NCBI GenBank assembly: GCA_030682375.1
Contig: JAUXOL010000022.1
Coordinates: forward strand, 62,001 to 126,000
Direction: 5' to 3'
Origin: Gallionella sp.
GTDB lineage: Bacteria > Pseudomonadota > Gammaproteobacteria > Burkholderiales > Gallionellaceae
DNA length: 64,000 nucleotides
The notes under the pieces are model-generated. The model was given only the letters and a program-made list of their open reading frames with translations. It made no database searches and was not told the origin of the DNA. Below are positions 1 to 9,853 of the stretch, one piece after another. Position 1 is the stretch's first letter; each line of letters opens with the position of its first letter. The position numbers and the translations under genes were made by a program.

Positions 1-1755
1 GATCTGCCCGTCGTCGACCAGCACCGTAGACGACACCGCGCGCTTGTTGGTGGTGACCCCGGCAGGATTGGCCGTAGCCGTGTCCACGCTGGAAACCTCC
101 TGATACATCTGCAGACGCACGGTTCCGCCTTCGGATATCTGCGGCTTGATGCGCAGCGTCAGGCCGACATCGCGCCGCTCCACCGTCTGGAATGGCGTAG
201 GCGTGGTGGCGGCGCCCGACATCGCATACTGGCCGGTGACGAACGGGACATTCTGGCCGATGATGATGGAGGCCTCTTCGTTATCCAGCGTCAACAGCGT
301 CGGCGTGGACAGGATATTCGCCCTGGCATCCGTTTCCAGCGCGCGCACCAGCAGACCGAGATTGACGACCTGACCGATACCGGGGATGGTGACCTGTCCC
401 TTGACGATCCCGATGTTGAGCCCGCTGGCGACCGATGTCGGATTCCGGGCGATGCCGACGATGTTCTGTCCTGCATTGCCGAAATTGGTGCCGCCGAAAG
501 CCTGCGCACCCGCCTTGCCGAGGCCGCTCATGTCCTGCCACTGGATGCCGAATTCAGCGGCCTTTTCGGCGGTCACCTCGGCGATCAGCGCTTCGACATA
601 GACCTGCGCGCGCCGCATGTCCAGCTTGTCCAGCCCGGCGCGCAGATTGTTATAGATCGCGTCCGGCGCGGTGATGATGATGGAATTGGTCGCAGCATCG
701 GCCTGAATGATGCCCGGCGATGTCGCGGCCTGAGCCGGGCTGGAACTCGACGAGCCCGTGGTTCCTAGTGTTCCTAATGTTCCGGGGGTTCCCGGCGCCG
801 TGGTGGCGCGGGGTGCTGCGACATCCCCTTGATAGACGGCTCGCAGCGTTTCGGCAAGTTGCACTGCATCGGCATTCTTCAGGTAGACGACGTGAATATT
901 CCCGCCCGCGTTGCCAGGCGTATCCAGCATGGTCACGAATTTGCGCAACTGTTCGATCCGCGCAGGGTCGCTCGAGCGAGCCATCAGGCTGTTTGAACGG
1001 GCATCTGCAATCACGGTGAAGCGCTGCGCCGGTTCCGCCGCACTTGCAGAAGCCTCCGAAAACAAACGATTCACCGTCGCCGCGACATCGACCGCAGAAG
1101 CATATTGCAGCGGGATGACGACCGGATCGCTGCCGCTGGAGCGGTCTATCGATTCGATTATTTTCTGGAGACGCTGAAGATTGCTCGCATAGTCGGTGAT
1201 CACCAGCATATTGCTGTTCTGATAGGCGGTGATGGTGTTGTTCGAGGCGATCAGCGGCCTCAGGATGGGCACCATTTGCGTCGCCGATTCGTGCTTCAGC
1301 GTGAATATCCGGGTCTGTATCCTGTCCCCCGCGCCACGCGAGGATTCCGAAGTGCTGTACGTGGGACTGGAATTCACCTTGGCATCCGCCTCGGGCACGA
1401 TTTTCGTGATGCCGTATTCCTCTATTACCGAGAAACCCTGTAACCGCAGCGCCGAAAGGAACACGCCATATACCGCGGATCGTTTCATCGGCTTGGTCGA
1501 GATGACGTTGATCGATCCTTTCACGCGCGGGTCCAGCACGAAGTTCTTGCCGGTGATGTCGCTCACTACCTTGACCACGCCTTCGATATCGGCATTCACC
1601 AGGTTGAGGGTGACCACATCGGGACCGGCGGACGGGACATCCGCCTCGACCGGAGCACCCATCGCGGAAAGCGCCGCATTGTCGACCGACCATGCCGACC
1701 CGACAGCGCCGACCACGCACATACACAACAATCCGGCTTGCAAGCTGCGCTTCAT
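1..1755 (-). CDS. gspD: Type II secretion system secretin GspD (partial, 3' end outside window)
   Basis: Own translation of the minus strand from ATG at 1755 gives MKRSLQAGLLCMCVVGAVGSAWSVDNAALSAMGAPVEADVPSAGPDVVTLNLVNADIEGVVKVVSDITGKNFVLDPRVKGSINVISTKPM..., a secretin N-domain pattern, open to base 1. Absent from the ORF track because it is edge-truncated. Confidence 0.95.
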   Translation of the reverse strand, partial: MKRSLQAGLLCMCVVGAVGSAWSVDNAALSAMGAPVEADVPSAGPDVVTLNLVNADIEGVVKVVSDITGKNFVLDPRVKGSINVISTKPMKRSAVYGVFLSALRLQGFSVIEEYGITKIVPEADAKVNSSPTYSTSESSRGAGDRIQTRIFTLKHESATQMVPILRPLIASNNTITAYQNSNMLVITDYASNLQRLQKIIESIDRSSGSDPVVIPLQYASAVDVAATVNRLFSEASASAAEPAQRFTVIADARSNSLMARSSDPARIEQLRKFVTMLDTPGNAGGNIHVVYLKNADAVQLAETLRAVYQGDVAAPRATTAPGTPGTLGTLGTTGSSSSSPAQAATSPGIIQADAATNSIIITAPDAIYNNLRAGLDKLDMRRAQVYVEALIAEVTAEKAAEFGIQWQDMSGLGKAGAQAFGGTNFGNAGQNIVGIARNPTSVASGLNIGIVKGQVTIPGIGQVVNLGLLVRALETDARANILSTPTLLTLDNEEASIIIGQNVPFVTGQYAMSGAATTPTPFQTVERRDVGLTLRIKPQISEGGTVRLQMYQEVSSVDTATANPAGVTTNKRAVSSTVLVDDGQI

Positions 1756-1793
1756 CTCTACCCCTGACTGTCCATTGTTCATGATGGCGGCAT

Positions 1794-2309
1794 CTATTTG
1801 TTCGCTTGCTCAGTTCCGGCCGGTGCCTTCACCGTCCAGGCCAGCGTTTCGCGGATGCCCGCACGCTCCAGAATGACGTGGTCCGCGGCCACTTCGGCGA
1901 GCCGAATACCGGGAGCGACGTCTTCTCCTTCCTGCACCGAGAGTATTTTTCCCTGCTCAAGCTGCATGACCGCATATCCCTGCCGACCCGAAGGAGCGGC
2001 CAGGATGCCAAGCAACTTGATCGCGATTCCCGTTGGCGGCGCATTGCCTGGATTTCGTTCGATAACGCCGAACAAGGATTGCGCAGAACTCGTCTCGCCA
2101 CCTGCGGTCATGGCCGCCTGAGCGCGAGGCTCGGGGCGCGGCGCAAACAACTCCCAAGTCCAGTACGCAGCCACCAGCGCAAGCAGAACCAGCGCGGCAA
2201 CAGTCGCCAGTGCGACCGTCGCCGTTTGTGCAATATTTGATCTGTCGAATGAGAGCCGTAGCATCTTTAACTTTGCAGGCACCTGGATACAGAGGGAACA
2301 GCGCACCAT
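1794..2309 (-). CDS. gspC: Type II secretion system protein GspC (start probably internal, MLRLSF)
   Basis: Single N-terminal TM followed by a LFGVIERNPGNAPPTGIAIKLLGILAAPSGRQGYAVMQ HR-domain pattern; adjacent to gspD on the same strand. Confidence 0.85.
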   Translation of the reverse strand: MVRCSLCIQVPAKLKMLRLSFDRSNIAQTATVALATVAALVLLALVAAYWTWELFAPRPEPRAQAAMTAGGETSSAQSLFGVIERNPGNAPPTGIAIKLLGILAAPSGRQGYAVMQLEQGKILSVQEGEDVAPGIRLAEVAADHVILERAGIRETLAWTVKAPAGTEQANK

Positions 2310-2391
2310 AAGCGATCCGGCCAGACCGCATCCGGCCGGACAACATGCTGGTAAGCGTGTGGCGAGGTTAAAGAGAAAGCATGCCGACGTA

Positions 2392-2407
2392 TGTACGCTA
2401 GCGAACA
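2392..2407. promoter_or_regulatory. Palindromic operator candidate TGTACG-CTAG-CGAACA between gspC and gspG
   Basis: Exact match to TGTNCG-N4-CGNACA; extended TATGTACGCTAGCGAACAGAG. Confidence 0.65.
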
Positions 2408-2467
2408 GAGTTCATGCCGATGAAACGGATAATCGCTGCACCGCCATGTCAAAAGACTTTCAGATCA

Positions 2468-2908
2468 ATGCGACACATCGAAACAACTAAGCGGCAACGC
2501 GGCTTTACCTTGCTAGAGGTGATGGTGGTCGTGGTGATTATCGGCATACTCGCGGCCATGGTCGTACCGAAAATCATCAGCCGTCCCGACGAGGCTAGAG
2601 TGATGGCCGCCAAGCAGGATATCGCCAGCCTGATGCAGGCGCTCAAGCTCTACCGGCTGGACAATCAGCGCTATCCCGTTACCGAGCAGGGATTGCAGGC
2701 GCTGGTCACGCGCCCGGCCACCACCCCGCTCCCGCTCAACTGGAAAATGGGCGGATATGTCGAACGCCTGCCGCAAGATCCCTGGGGCAACCCCTACCAA
2801 TACCTGAATCCCGGCGTGCATGGCGAGATCGACATCTTCAGCCTCGGCGCGGATGGCAGCCCGGGCGGCGAAGCCAATGACGCCGACATCGGCTCCTGGT
2901 CTCTCTAA
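2468..2908 (+). CDS. gspG: Type II secretion major pseudopilin GspG
   Basis: RGFTLLEVMVVVVIIGILAAMVVPKI prepilin motif and YPVTEQGLQALV...DPWGNPYQYLNPG signature. ORF opens at 2414; MRHIETTKRQRG start preferred. Confidence 0.95.
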   Translation: MRHIETTKRQRGFTLLEVMVVVVIIGILAAMVVPKIISRPDEARVMAAKQDIASLMQALKLYRLDNQRYPVTEQGLQALVTRPATTPLPLNWKMGGYVERLPQDPWGNPYQYLNPGVHGEIDIFSLGADGSPGGEANDADIGSWSL

Positions 2909-2924
2909 CACTCGCGCCTTCGCC

Positions 2925-3422
2925 ATGTCGAAACAGACCGGCTTCACGCTCATCGAAATGTTGGTCGCGTTGCTGATCATGGGGCTGCTGATCGGGCTGG
3001 TCAGCGTCATCGCCCAGCCGGACGACAAAGCGTTGCTGCGGGTCGAAGCCGAGAGGCTGGCGCAGTTGTTGGAGCTTGCCGCGACAGAATCCCGCATCAC
3101 CGGCAAACCTATAGCGTGGACATCGGACGGGTCGGATTACCGCTTCTGGAGGTTCGCCGAAAACCCCGGCTGGAGCGAGATCGCCAACGACGATTTTCTG
3201 CGCGCGCGCAGTCTGCCGCAGGGCATGAAGATATCGAACATGCGCACGGAGAACCTGCGCTCGCCCGCACCGATGCGCGTGGAATTCGACTCCTATAGCG
3301 GAGCTCCTTCCTTCAGTGTCGAGATATCCATCGGCGCCTCGCGCTACACGGTGGAGAACTCTCCGATCGGCGCCGTGCGCGTATTTACAGAAACAACGGA
3401 AACAAGCGATGAACGGATCTAG
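2925..3422 (+). CDS. gspH: Type II secretion pseudopilin GspH
   Basis: MSKQTGFTLIEMLVALLIMGLLIGLVS prepilin motif; position in gsp operon. Confidence 0.85.
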   Translation: MSKQTGFTLIEMLVALLIMGLLIGLVSVIAQPDDKALLRVEAERLAQLLELAATESRITGKPIAWTSDGSDYRFWRFAENPGWSEIANDDFLRARSLPQGMKISNMRTENLRSPAPMRVEFDSYSGAPSFSVEISIGASRYTVENSPIGAVRVFTETTETSDERI

Positions 3423-3801
3423 CGCCGAATACCAAGGCTTTACGCTGATCGAAGTGCTGGTCGCGCTTGCCATTATTTCCATCGCGCTGCTTGCCTCGCT
3501 GCGCATCGCGGGCGGAGGCGCCAACAGCGCGGGCGAATTGCGCGCACGCGTGCTGGCCGGCTGGGTCGCGGAAAACATTCTGGCGGAACAGCGCGCACGC
3601 GGCGTCTGGTTGCCGCTAGGCATGCAGCGCGGCATCGAGAGTCAGGGCGGCATCGCTTTCGTCTGGCGCGAGGAAGTGATCGACACGCCCAATAGCTCGT
3701 TTCGGCGCGTCGATATTCGGGTATACACGGCAAGCGACGAATCGCACACGCTCGCCCATCTGATCGGATTCGTCGGATATTCACCGGGCTCGATCAAATG
3801 A
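3409..3801 (+). CDS. gspI: Type II secretion pseudopilin GspI
   Basis: YQGFTLIEVLVALAIISIALLASLRI...ENILAEQRARG; overlaps gspH and gspJ. Confidence 0.9.
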   Translation: MNGSSAEYQGFTLIEVLVALAIISIALLASLRIAGGGANSAGELRARVLAGWVAENILAEQRARGVWLPLGMQRGIESQGGIAFVWREEVIDTPNSSFRRVDIRVYTASDESHTLAHLIGFVGYSPGSIK

Positions 3802-4385
3802 ATGCCGCCCCGAAAAAATCCCTGTGCGGATTCACGCTGATCGAACTGCTGGCGGCGCTGTTCATACTCTCGCTGCTGGCCATGATGTCTTATCGCGGAC
3901 TCGGTGCGGTTCTCGATGCGCGCACGCACATAACGGAAGAAGCCGAGAAATGGCGTCGGCTGAGCGCCTTCATGGCACGCTTCGAACACGACATCCAGCT
4001 TGCCGCGCCGCGCCCGGTGCGCAACGCATCCGGCAACGCTCCCGCATGGCTGGGCACGCCCGAAGCGCATCTGGAATTCAGCCGCTTTGGCTCAGGCGAA
4101 GGCGGGGACACGCCGCTGCGGCTCGCCTACCGGCTGAACGAACAGCGGGAGATCGAACTGTGGCTATGGCCGGGGCTGGACGTGGCACCTGGCATGTTGC
4201 CGGCTCGCCATGCCGTACTGGGCGGTGTAGACCAGTTCGAATTGCGCTACCTGAATGCCGACCTGGCATGGGTGAATGCCTGGCCGACAACGGCGGGCGA
4301 CGCCCAGATTCCCCGCGCCCTGCGGCTACGCATCGTGCTCGCTTCCGGCGAGGAGATCGTACGCGTATTCGGGCTGAATTCATGA
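3798..4385 (+). CDS. gspJ: Type II secretion pseudopilin GspJ
   Basis: CGFTLIELLAALFILSLLAMMSYRGLGAVLDAR; ATGA overlap with gspI. Confidence 0.9.
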   Translation: MNAAPKKSLCGFTLIELLAALFILSLLAMMSYRGLGAVLDARTHITEEAEKWRRLSAFMARFEHDIQLAAPRPVRNASGNAPAWLGTPEAHLEFSRFGSGEGGDTPLRLAYRLNEQREIELWLWPGLDVAPGMLPARHAVLGGVDQFELRYLNADLAWVNAWPTTAGDAQIPRALRLRIVLASGEEIVRVFGLNS

Positions 4386-5290
4386 AAACGCGCCAACAAG
4401 GTGTAGCCATCGTGCTCGCCATGGGCGTCGTGGCACTGGCCGCGATGGCGGCGACGGCGATGATGGTCACGCAGAGTATCTGGCTGCGGCAGAACGAGCT
4501 TGCCAGCGAGCATGTCCAGGCAAAGGCACTGGCTCAGGCCGGACTGGACTGGACTCGAGCGCTCTTGAGCAACGACCTCCGCGCCGGGAGCATCGATCAT
4601 CTCGGCGAACCCTGGGCGATGCAATTGCCGCCCATGCCGGTGGAGAAGGGCGTACTCGCCGGTCATATCGAGGACGGACAAGGTGCGTTCAATCTGAACA
4701 ACCTGGTCAAAAACGGCAAGATAGACATCGCACAGCTCGCGTATTTCCAGCGCCTGCTGGAAATCCTCGGACTGCCAACCGCGCTCGCCGCGACGCTGTC
4801 CGACTGGATGGATGCCGACAGCACACCGCAAGGCGGTGCCGAGGACGAGTTCTATCTGGCGTTGCCGTCGCCTTACCTTGCGGCCAACCGGCCATTGACC
4901 GACCTGTCCGAGCTGGCGCTGGTGCGCGGCTTCGACGATGGCGTGCGTGCGCGACTCCTCCCCTTCGTGTCGGCATTGCCCGCGTTCACGGCCGTGAACG
5001 TGAACACCGCCCCGGCCGAAGTCATTGCGGCCGTGATCGACGGCTTGAGCCTGGACGATGCCCGCTCACTGGTGGAAAAGCGCAAACGCGCCTATTTCCG
5101 CGACTACGCCGATCTCCTTGGCCAGCTGCCCCGCGGCATCGCGCCCGCGTCCGGAAACATCTCGTTCAGCAGCAATTACTTCATGGTGCAAATGCGCGTA
5201 ACCATAGGCGATGCGGAGGCGCGCAGCGTCGCGCTGCTCGCGCGCACCAGCACGAATTGGCCGACCATCGTTTTCCGGAAAATATTATGA
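4382..5290 (+). CDS. gspK: Type II secretion minor pseudopilin GspK
   Basis: MKTRQQGVAIVLAMGVVALAAMAATAMM ... FNLNNLV ... LSDWMDADSTPQGGAEDEFY; start at 4382 within the longer ORF 3824..5290. Confidence 0.93.
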   Translation: MKTRQQGVAIVLAMGVVALAAMAATAMMVTQSIWLRQNELASEHVQAKALAQAGLDWTRALLSNDLRAGSIDHLGEPWAMQLPPMPVEKGVLAGHIEDGQGAFNLNNLVKNGKIDIAQLAYFQRLLEILGLPTALAATLSDWMDADSTPQGGAEDEFYLALPSPYLAANRPLTDLSELALVRGFDDGVRARLLPFVSALPAFTAVNVNTAPAEVIAAVIDGLSLDDARSLVEKRKRAYFRDYADLLGQLPRGIAPASGNISFSSNYFMVQMRVTIGDAEARSVALLARTSTNWPTIVFRKIL

Positions 5291-6537
5291 CCTTGCTTCG
5301 CATCCATGTACCCGACTCACCGGGGGCAATCTTCACAGGATCGGCCGCCGACAATTCATTGGCCGCTCCTGCACAGCAATGCCAGTGGGCATTGATCAAC
5401 GAGCCTCGCGAAACGGTTGCCGGATCGGGCAAACTGACCGACCTTCCGCGCGGCATTGAACGCGTTCAGCTTGTGCTTCCCGCCGCACAGGTGCTGATCG
5501 TTCGCGCATCCGTACCGGCCAGCGCCCGACGCCGCGCCGGATCGCTGCTGGCCTTCGCCGTAGAAGAAAGGATAGTGGGCGAACCGGACGCCAATCAGGT
5601 GAGTTGGCTGGGTTCATCAGGCGACGAAGACGTGCTCTCGATCACCGACAAACAGGAACTGGGGCGCTGGCAACAGGCACTCGCCGACGTCGGCATACAC
5701 ATCGACGAAGTTCACTGCGAAACGCTGCTGCTGCCTGTCCGGAACAATGAATGGAGCATCGCCTGGAACGGTAGCGAAGGCTTTGTGCGCAGCGGGGAAT
5801 TCGAAGGGGGCGCGACAGATTGCGGCGACCGTGAATCCCCGCCGCTGTTGCTCCGCCTCATGCTGAAAGAAGCGGCGGCACGCGGCGCAACACCTGCATC
5901 GATTGCTCTTTATATGACGGAGCAGAACGAGCCGCCCAACATCGCGGCATGGCAGCGCGAGCTCGGCGTCAACCTGCACATTGCCGGGATATGGGATTGG
6001 CGCACCGCACCGTCCGATGCCGGCATCAGCCTGGTGCAACAGCAACGACGCTGGCAGTTCGTTTCCGGAGCGGCCAAACGCCTGAAACCGGCAGCATGGA
6101 TACTGGGAGCCGCGCTGGCGCTGCATGCCGTTGCGCTGCTCGCCAACTGGACGCTGCTCGCCAACGAGCAGCGCGCGTTGCGCCTGCAAATGGAATCGCG
6201 CTTTCGCGCCGCGTTCCCCGACGCGGTCGCCGTGGCAGATCCGGCATTGCAAATGCGCCGCAAGCTCGCCGAGGCTCGCCATGACGCCGGGATAAGCGAC
6301 GACGGCGATTTCCTGCCCATGATCGAACATCTGTCCGCAGCAGCCGGTGAACTTCCGGTCGGCACGCTGCAGATCGTGTCTTATGAGAGCGGTCGCATGA
6401 CGCTGGAATTTGCGGCAGGCCAAGGAACGGCTGCGCAGCGCATCGCGGCGCGGCTGATTGAATCAGGCCTGATCGTCGATACCTCACCCGCTTCGTCACC
6501 TGCGACGGCGATCACACTGACGGTACGAACATCATGA
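5287..6537 (+). CDS. gspL: Type II secretion protein GspL
   Basis: Actin-like cytoplasmic domain, one TM (AAWILGAALALHAVALLANWTLL) and periplasmic domain; ATGA overlap with gspK. Confidence 0.88.
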   Translation: MTLLRIHVPDSPGAIFTGSAADNSLAAPAQQCQWALINEPRETVAGSGKLTDLPRGIERVQLVLPAAQVLIVRASVPASARRRAGSLLAFAVEERIVGEPDANQVSWLGSSGDEDVLSITDKQELGRWQQALADVGIHIDEVHCETLLLPVRNNEWSIAWNGSEGFVRSGEFEGGATDCGDRESPPLLLRLMLKEAAARGATPASIALYMTEQNEPPNIAAWQRELGVNLHIAGIWDWRTAPSDAGISLVQQQRRWQFVSGAAKRLKPAAWILGAALALHAVALLANWTLLANEQRALRLQMESRFRAAFPDAVAVADPALQMRRKLAEARHDAGISDDGDFLPMIEHLSAAAGELPVGTLQIVSYESGRMTLEFAAGQGTAAQRIAARLIESGLIVDTSPASSPATAITLTVRTS

Positions 6538-7025
6538 AGACACAGCTGCGCAAGATCTGGGAATCGCGCGCCCCACGCGAGCGCACCTTCATCGCCGTAG
6601 CGGCAGCGTTGCTTGGGGTCGCGTTGTATTGGTGGCTGGTGCAGGCCGGGGGACAGGCATACACGCAATTGCGCACCCGCGTGGCAGCGCTGCAATCCCA
6701 GACAGCCCGTCTCGAACAGCAGGCAATCGAGTTGGAGCATCTGCGCGCCGCACCAGTTAAATCGACATCGCAAACCGATCTTCATACGCTGGTGCAAGCC
6801 CATGCCAGTGCCGCAGGGCTCTCTCGGTCACTGGTCAGGATCGAAGTCGGAGACGCCGATCAAGTGATCGTGACCTTCGGCGCCGTGGCTTTCCCCGACT
6901 GGCTAGCCTGGATCGCCAGCCTGAAAGCACAACAAGTCCGGATCGACAATTGCCGGATCGAAGCCCTGTCCACACCGGGCATGGTCAGCGTGACCGCGAC
7001 CCTGCTGCGCCCCCAGCCTCGATGA
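6534..7025 (+). CDS. gspM: Type II secretion protein GspM
   Basis: N-terminal TM protein WESRAPRERTFIAVAAALLGVALYWWL; gene order L-M-N. Confidence 0.85.
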   Translation: MKTQLRKIWESRAPRERTFIAVAAALLGVALYWWLVQAGGQAYTQLRTRVAALQSQTARLEQQAIELEHLRAAPVKSTSQTDLHTLVQAHASAAGLSRSLVRIEVGDADQVIVTFGAVAFPDWLAWIASLKAQQVRIDNCRIEALSTPGMVSVTATLLRPQPR

Positions 7026-7765
7026 AACATCGACACATGCTCGCAATCGGACTCGCAGCCTATGCGCTGGCATTGATAGCCAGCGCGCCAGCCAGCCTGC
7101 TCGATGCCGGATTGCGACACATCACCGATAGCAGGCTGCGCCTGGCAGCAACGCAAGGCACGCTATGGTCGGGCTCGGGACAGTTCGAGATCCGCGACTC
7201 GAACAAGGTGACCGGCATTTCCAGAAGCCTGGATTGGCGCATCAGACTCTCCGCGCTGCCACGCGGAAAACTGGTTTACGAGATCGACTTGGGGCAATCC
7301 CGGCGCCCATTCCCCGTGACATTGTCGCCATCCCGGATCGCGCTGACGGATACCGACATCGACTTGCCCGCCGCCGCGCTGGCGCTCGGCGCCCCCCGAC
7401 TTGCGGCGCTGAACCTCACCGGCGATATATTGCTGCATATCGACAGCCTCAGCATCGAGCGCGAACAAACACTGGGCAAGCTCAGCCTGCAGTGGCGCAA
7501 CGCCGGTTCGGCATACACCTCCATCTCGCCGCTGGGCAATTACGAACTGAATCTGGATAGCGACGGCAAGACTATCCAGGCGCTGCTGCACACCCTGGAC
7601 GGACCGCTGCAACTCGACGGAAATGGCTCATGGATCAACGGAGGCAATCCCGATTTCCTGGCTGTAGCCCGCGTTCCGCCTCAGCACCGACAGCAACTCA
7701 GTCCCTTGCTGCGCATGATCGCGACCGAACGCGGTGCGGGCGACTTTGAGTTCCAGCTCCATTAG
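7022..7765 (+). CDS. gspN: Type II secretion protein GspN
   Basis: N-terminal TM, GTLWSGSGQFEI and LDWRIRLSALPRGKLVYEI patterns; ATGA overlap with gspM. Confidence 0.85.
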   Translation: MKHRHMLAIGLAAYALALIASAPASLLDAGLRHITDSRLRLAATQGTLWSGSGQFEIRDSNKVTGISRSLDWRIRLSALPRGKLVYEIDLGQSRRPFPVTLSPSRIALTDTDIDLPAAALALGAPRLAALNLTGDILLHIDSLSIEREQTLGKLSLQWRNAGSAYTSISPLGNYELNLDSDGKTIQALLHTLDGPLQLDGNGSWINGGNPDFLAVARVPPQHRQQLSPLLRMIATERGAGDFEFQLH

Positions 7766-7811
7766 TGAGTCCGCCAATAGTTGCCGTACAAGTCGACGAG
7801 CGGCGGCCCGA

Positions 7812-9644
7812 TTATTCATTCTGCGAAAAAATAACTACCGTGTAGGGGCCGATACTTATTTTCCCTGAACAGGGTAACCCGTCTTTGCCCCCCTCGCTGG
7901 CTTCGACATCCGGGGCGGGATGGTTGGCGAAGTCGGGGGCGTAGCTGTAGGAGTCGCTATTCAACCGCGTTTTCCACAGACCGGCGCGCGGGAAGGCGAT
8001 GAGATAATCATCGCGACTTTGATTCATCAAGTTCACCACCACAACGACGCTATCTCTCGGCCCCTGTTGGTCCCAGCGATGAAACGCGATGATCTTGCAT
8101 CCGTCATCAAAGTGATAGAGATGAATGTTTTGGCCGCACAGTCCGCGTGTCACACCCGACAGGTTACGCCGCAGGGCGATCATGTCCCGGTACATGCTAA
8201 AAATGCCGTGTTCGTCATTCGCCCTAGACCAGTCTATCGGGTCCTTGTCCTGAAACCACCGGTCCTCCAGCAACTCTTGCCCTTCAAACAGCAGCGGAAT
8301 GCCGGGTGAAGTCAGCACCAGCGCACCTCCCAAGGTCGAGCGTTTTTTGGAAAACCAACTATCCACTTTCCCCGGCCAGATTTCCTCCGGCACCCGAGCC
8401 CGGCCATTGGCGACCTCGTCATGCGATTCGGTATAAATGATTCGCTGAAATGCGTCCGAATCATAGCGATGCTCGATCGCCTTACAGACCGCGCCCAAGT
8501 CGCGGGAGGCATCATCACGGACAATAACGGCCTCACGAACCGGGTGAACAAATTGGGCATCCCATTGCGCATTGAATCCAGCGCCGCCCGCTCCTACCCC
8601 TTTAGTAAGCCATGAACTATTTCTGAAGTGCTCCCCTATGCTGATTTTTCCCGGAAATAGCCGCTGAATTTCCGTATTGATCCATTGCATCAAGCTCCAG
8701 CCTTCGGGGATTTCGTTGGATGGGTCGCTACCGTTGCCGTCTATGCTTTCGATATAGATAGTCATGTCCCAACGCAAGCCATCGACATGATATTCATCGA
8801 ACCACATCATGGCGTTATTTCGCAGATACTGGCGCACCTCACCCCGCCCATAATCGGGGCGAGTCTCGCCCCATGGAGTTTGCGCACGGCGATCATTGTA
8901 AAAATAAATTCCGCCTTTTCCGTTTTCGCTCCAACCGTCAAACTGCCACAAATCAAGATCGGACGGGCCGAAGTGGTTGTAAACGACATCGACGATCACC
9001 GCCATGCCATGCTCGTGCGCCGCCTTTACAAACAGTTTAAAAGCATCGGGGCCGCCGTAAATACTCTCGATGGCAAAGGGATGCGATGGATTGTAGCCCC
9101 ATGAAAAATCTCCCGGAAACTCCATGACCGGCATCACTTCAATGGCGTTGATACCCAGATCTTGCAGGTAAGGGAATTTTTCAACGGCACTCGCGAAAGT
9201 GCCCGGATGCCCCGCTTCTGTTACGTTGAAAGTGCCGACATGCATCTCGTAAATCACCAACTCATTCCCCGAAGCCATCGTAAATTGGTCGTCGCCCCAA
9301 TCGAACGCTTTAGCATCGTAGATAACAGCGTTACCCACCGAGTTCGTCACTTTTCGGGCATAAGGGTCGATCCGGGAAAAAGGCGGGAGCTGCCAGTCGG
9401 CGGGGGGGTGAATCATGTACAGGTACTTATCGCCTGCCTTTGCGCCGGGCACCTCAACCGACCAGCACCCGTCCTGCTCGCGGGTGAGCAGAATTGAGGT
9501 TTTATTCCAGCCATTGAAGCTGCCGGTCAAGTAAACTTTTTCTGCATGGGGAGCCCAAACTCGAAAACTGGTCCCCTTTGCATCAGGCATCGCGCCCATG
9601 CCCGGTTGATTCGTCACAGCATTGGTTTCATCCGTCATTTTCAC
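7812..9644 (-). CDS. GH13 alpha-amylase-family protein with N-terminal CBM48-like domain (branching-enzyme / trehalohydrolase type)
   Basis: TSFRVWAPHAEKVYLTGSFNGWN (CBM48-like), VIVDVVYNHFG, GLRWDMT, ISIGEHFR, ESHDEVANG GH13 motifs. Confidence 0.85.
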   Translation of the reverse strand: MKMTDETNAVTNQPGMGAMPDAKGTSFRVWAPHAEKVYLTGSFNGWNKTSILLTREQDGCWSVEVPGAKAGDKYLYMIHPPADWQLPPFSRIDPYARKVTNSVGNAVIYDAKAFDWGDDQFTMASGNELVIYEMHVGTFNVTEAGHPGTFASAVEKFPYLQDLGINAIEVMPVMEFPGDFSWGYNPSHPFAIESIYGGPDAFKLFVKAAHEHGMAVIVDVVYNHFGPSDLDLWQFDGWSENGKGGIYFYNDRRAQTPWGETRPDYGRGEVRQYLRNNAMMWFDEYHVDGLRWDMTIYIESIDGNGSDPSNEIPEGWSLMQWINTEIQRLFPGKISIGEHFRNSSWLTKGVGAGGAGFNAQWDAQFVHPVREAVIVRDDASRDLGAVCKAIEHRYDSDAFQRIIYTESHDEVANGRARVPEEIWPGKVDSWFSKKRSTLGGALVLTSPGIPLLFEGQELLEDRWFQDKDPIDWSRANDEHGIFSMYRDMIALRRNLSGVTRGLCGQNIHLYHFDDGCKIIAFHRWDQQGPRDSVVVVVNLMNQSRDDYLIAFPRAGLWKTRLNSDSYSYAPDFANHPAPDVEASEGGKDGLPCSGKISIGPYTVVIFSQNE

Positions 9645-9853
9645 TCCCGCTTTGTAGCCCGCGAATGGGGAGCTCTAGGCTGAAGGTAAACTTGCCATCG
9701 GTCTGTACGGCAAACCGCCCTGAACCCCACTTTCCCATTCAAATCTGGGACACCCACCGACACTCTGAGCCCCTTGTCATTCATGGCCTTCAACGAAGGC
9801 TCCTTGGAGCTGACAGAAATGGTATTAAGGTTAGAAATACCGGATCGCGGTGA

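Noticed and set aside
650-1726. 358-aa minus-strand ORF in the track
   Set aside because: Out of frame with gspD, whose frame (start 1755) gives a clear secretin protein; low-complexity R/G/H-rich composition.
3918-3938. GATGCGcgcaCGCACATA inside gspJ as a further operator
   Set aside because: Two mismatches to the core and inside coding sequence; not counted as a site.
9697-9714. TGTACGGCAAACCGCC upstream of the GH13 gene as an operator
   Set aside because: Left arm matches but right arm does not fit CGNACA.
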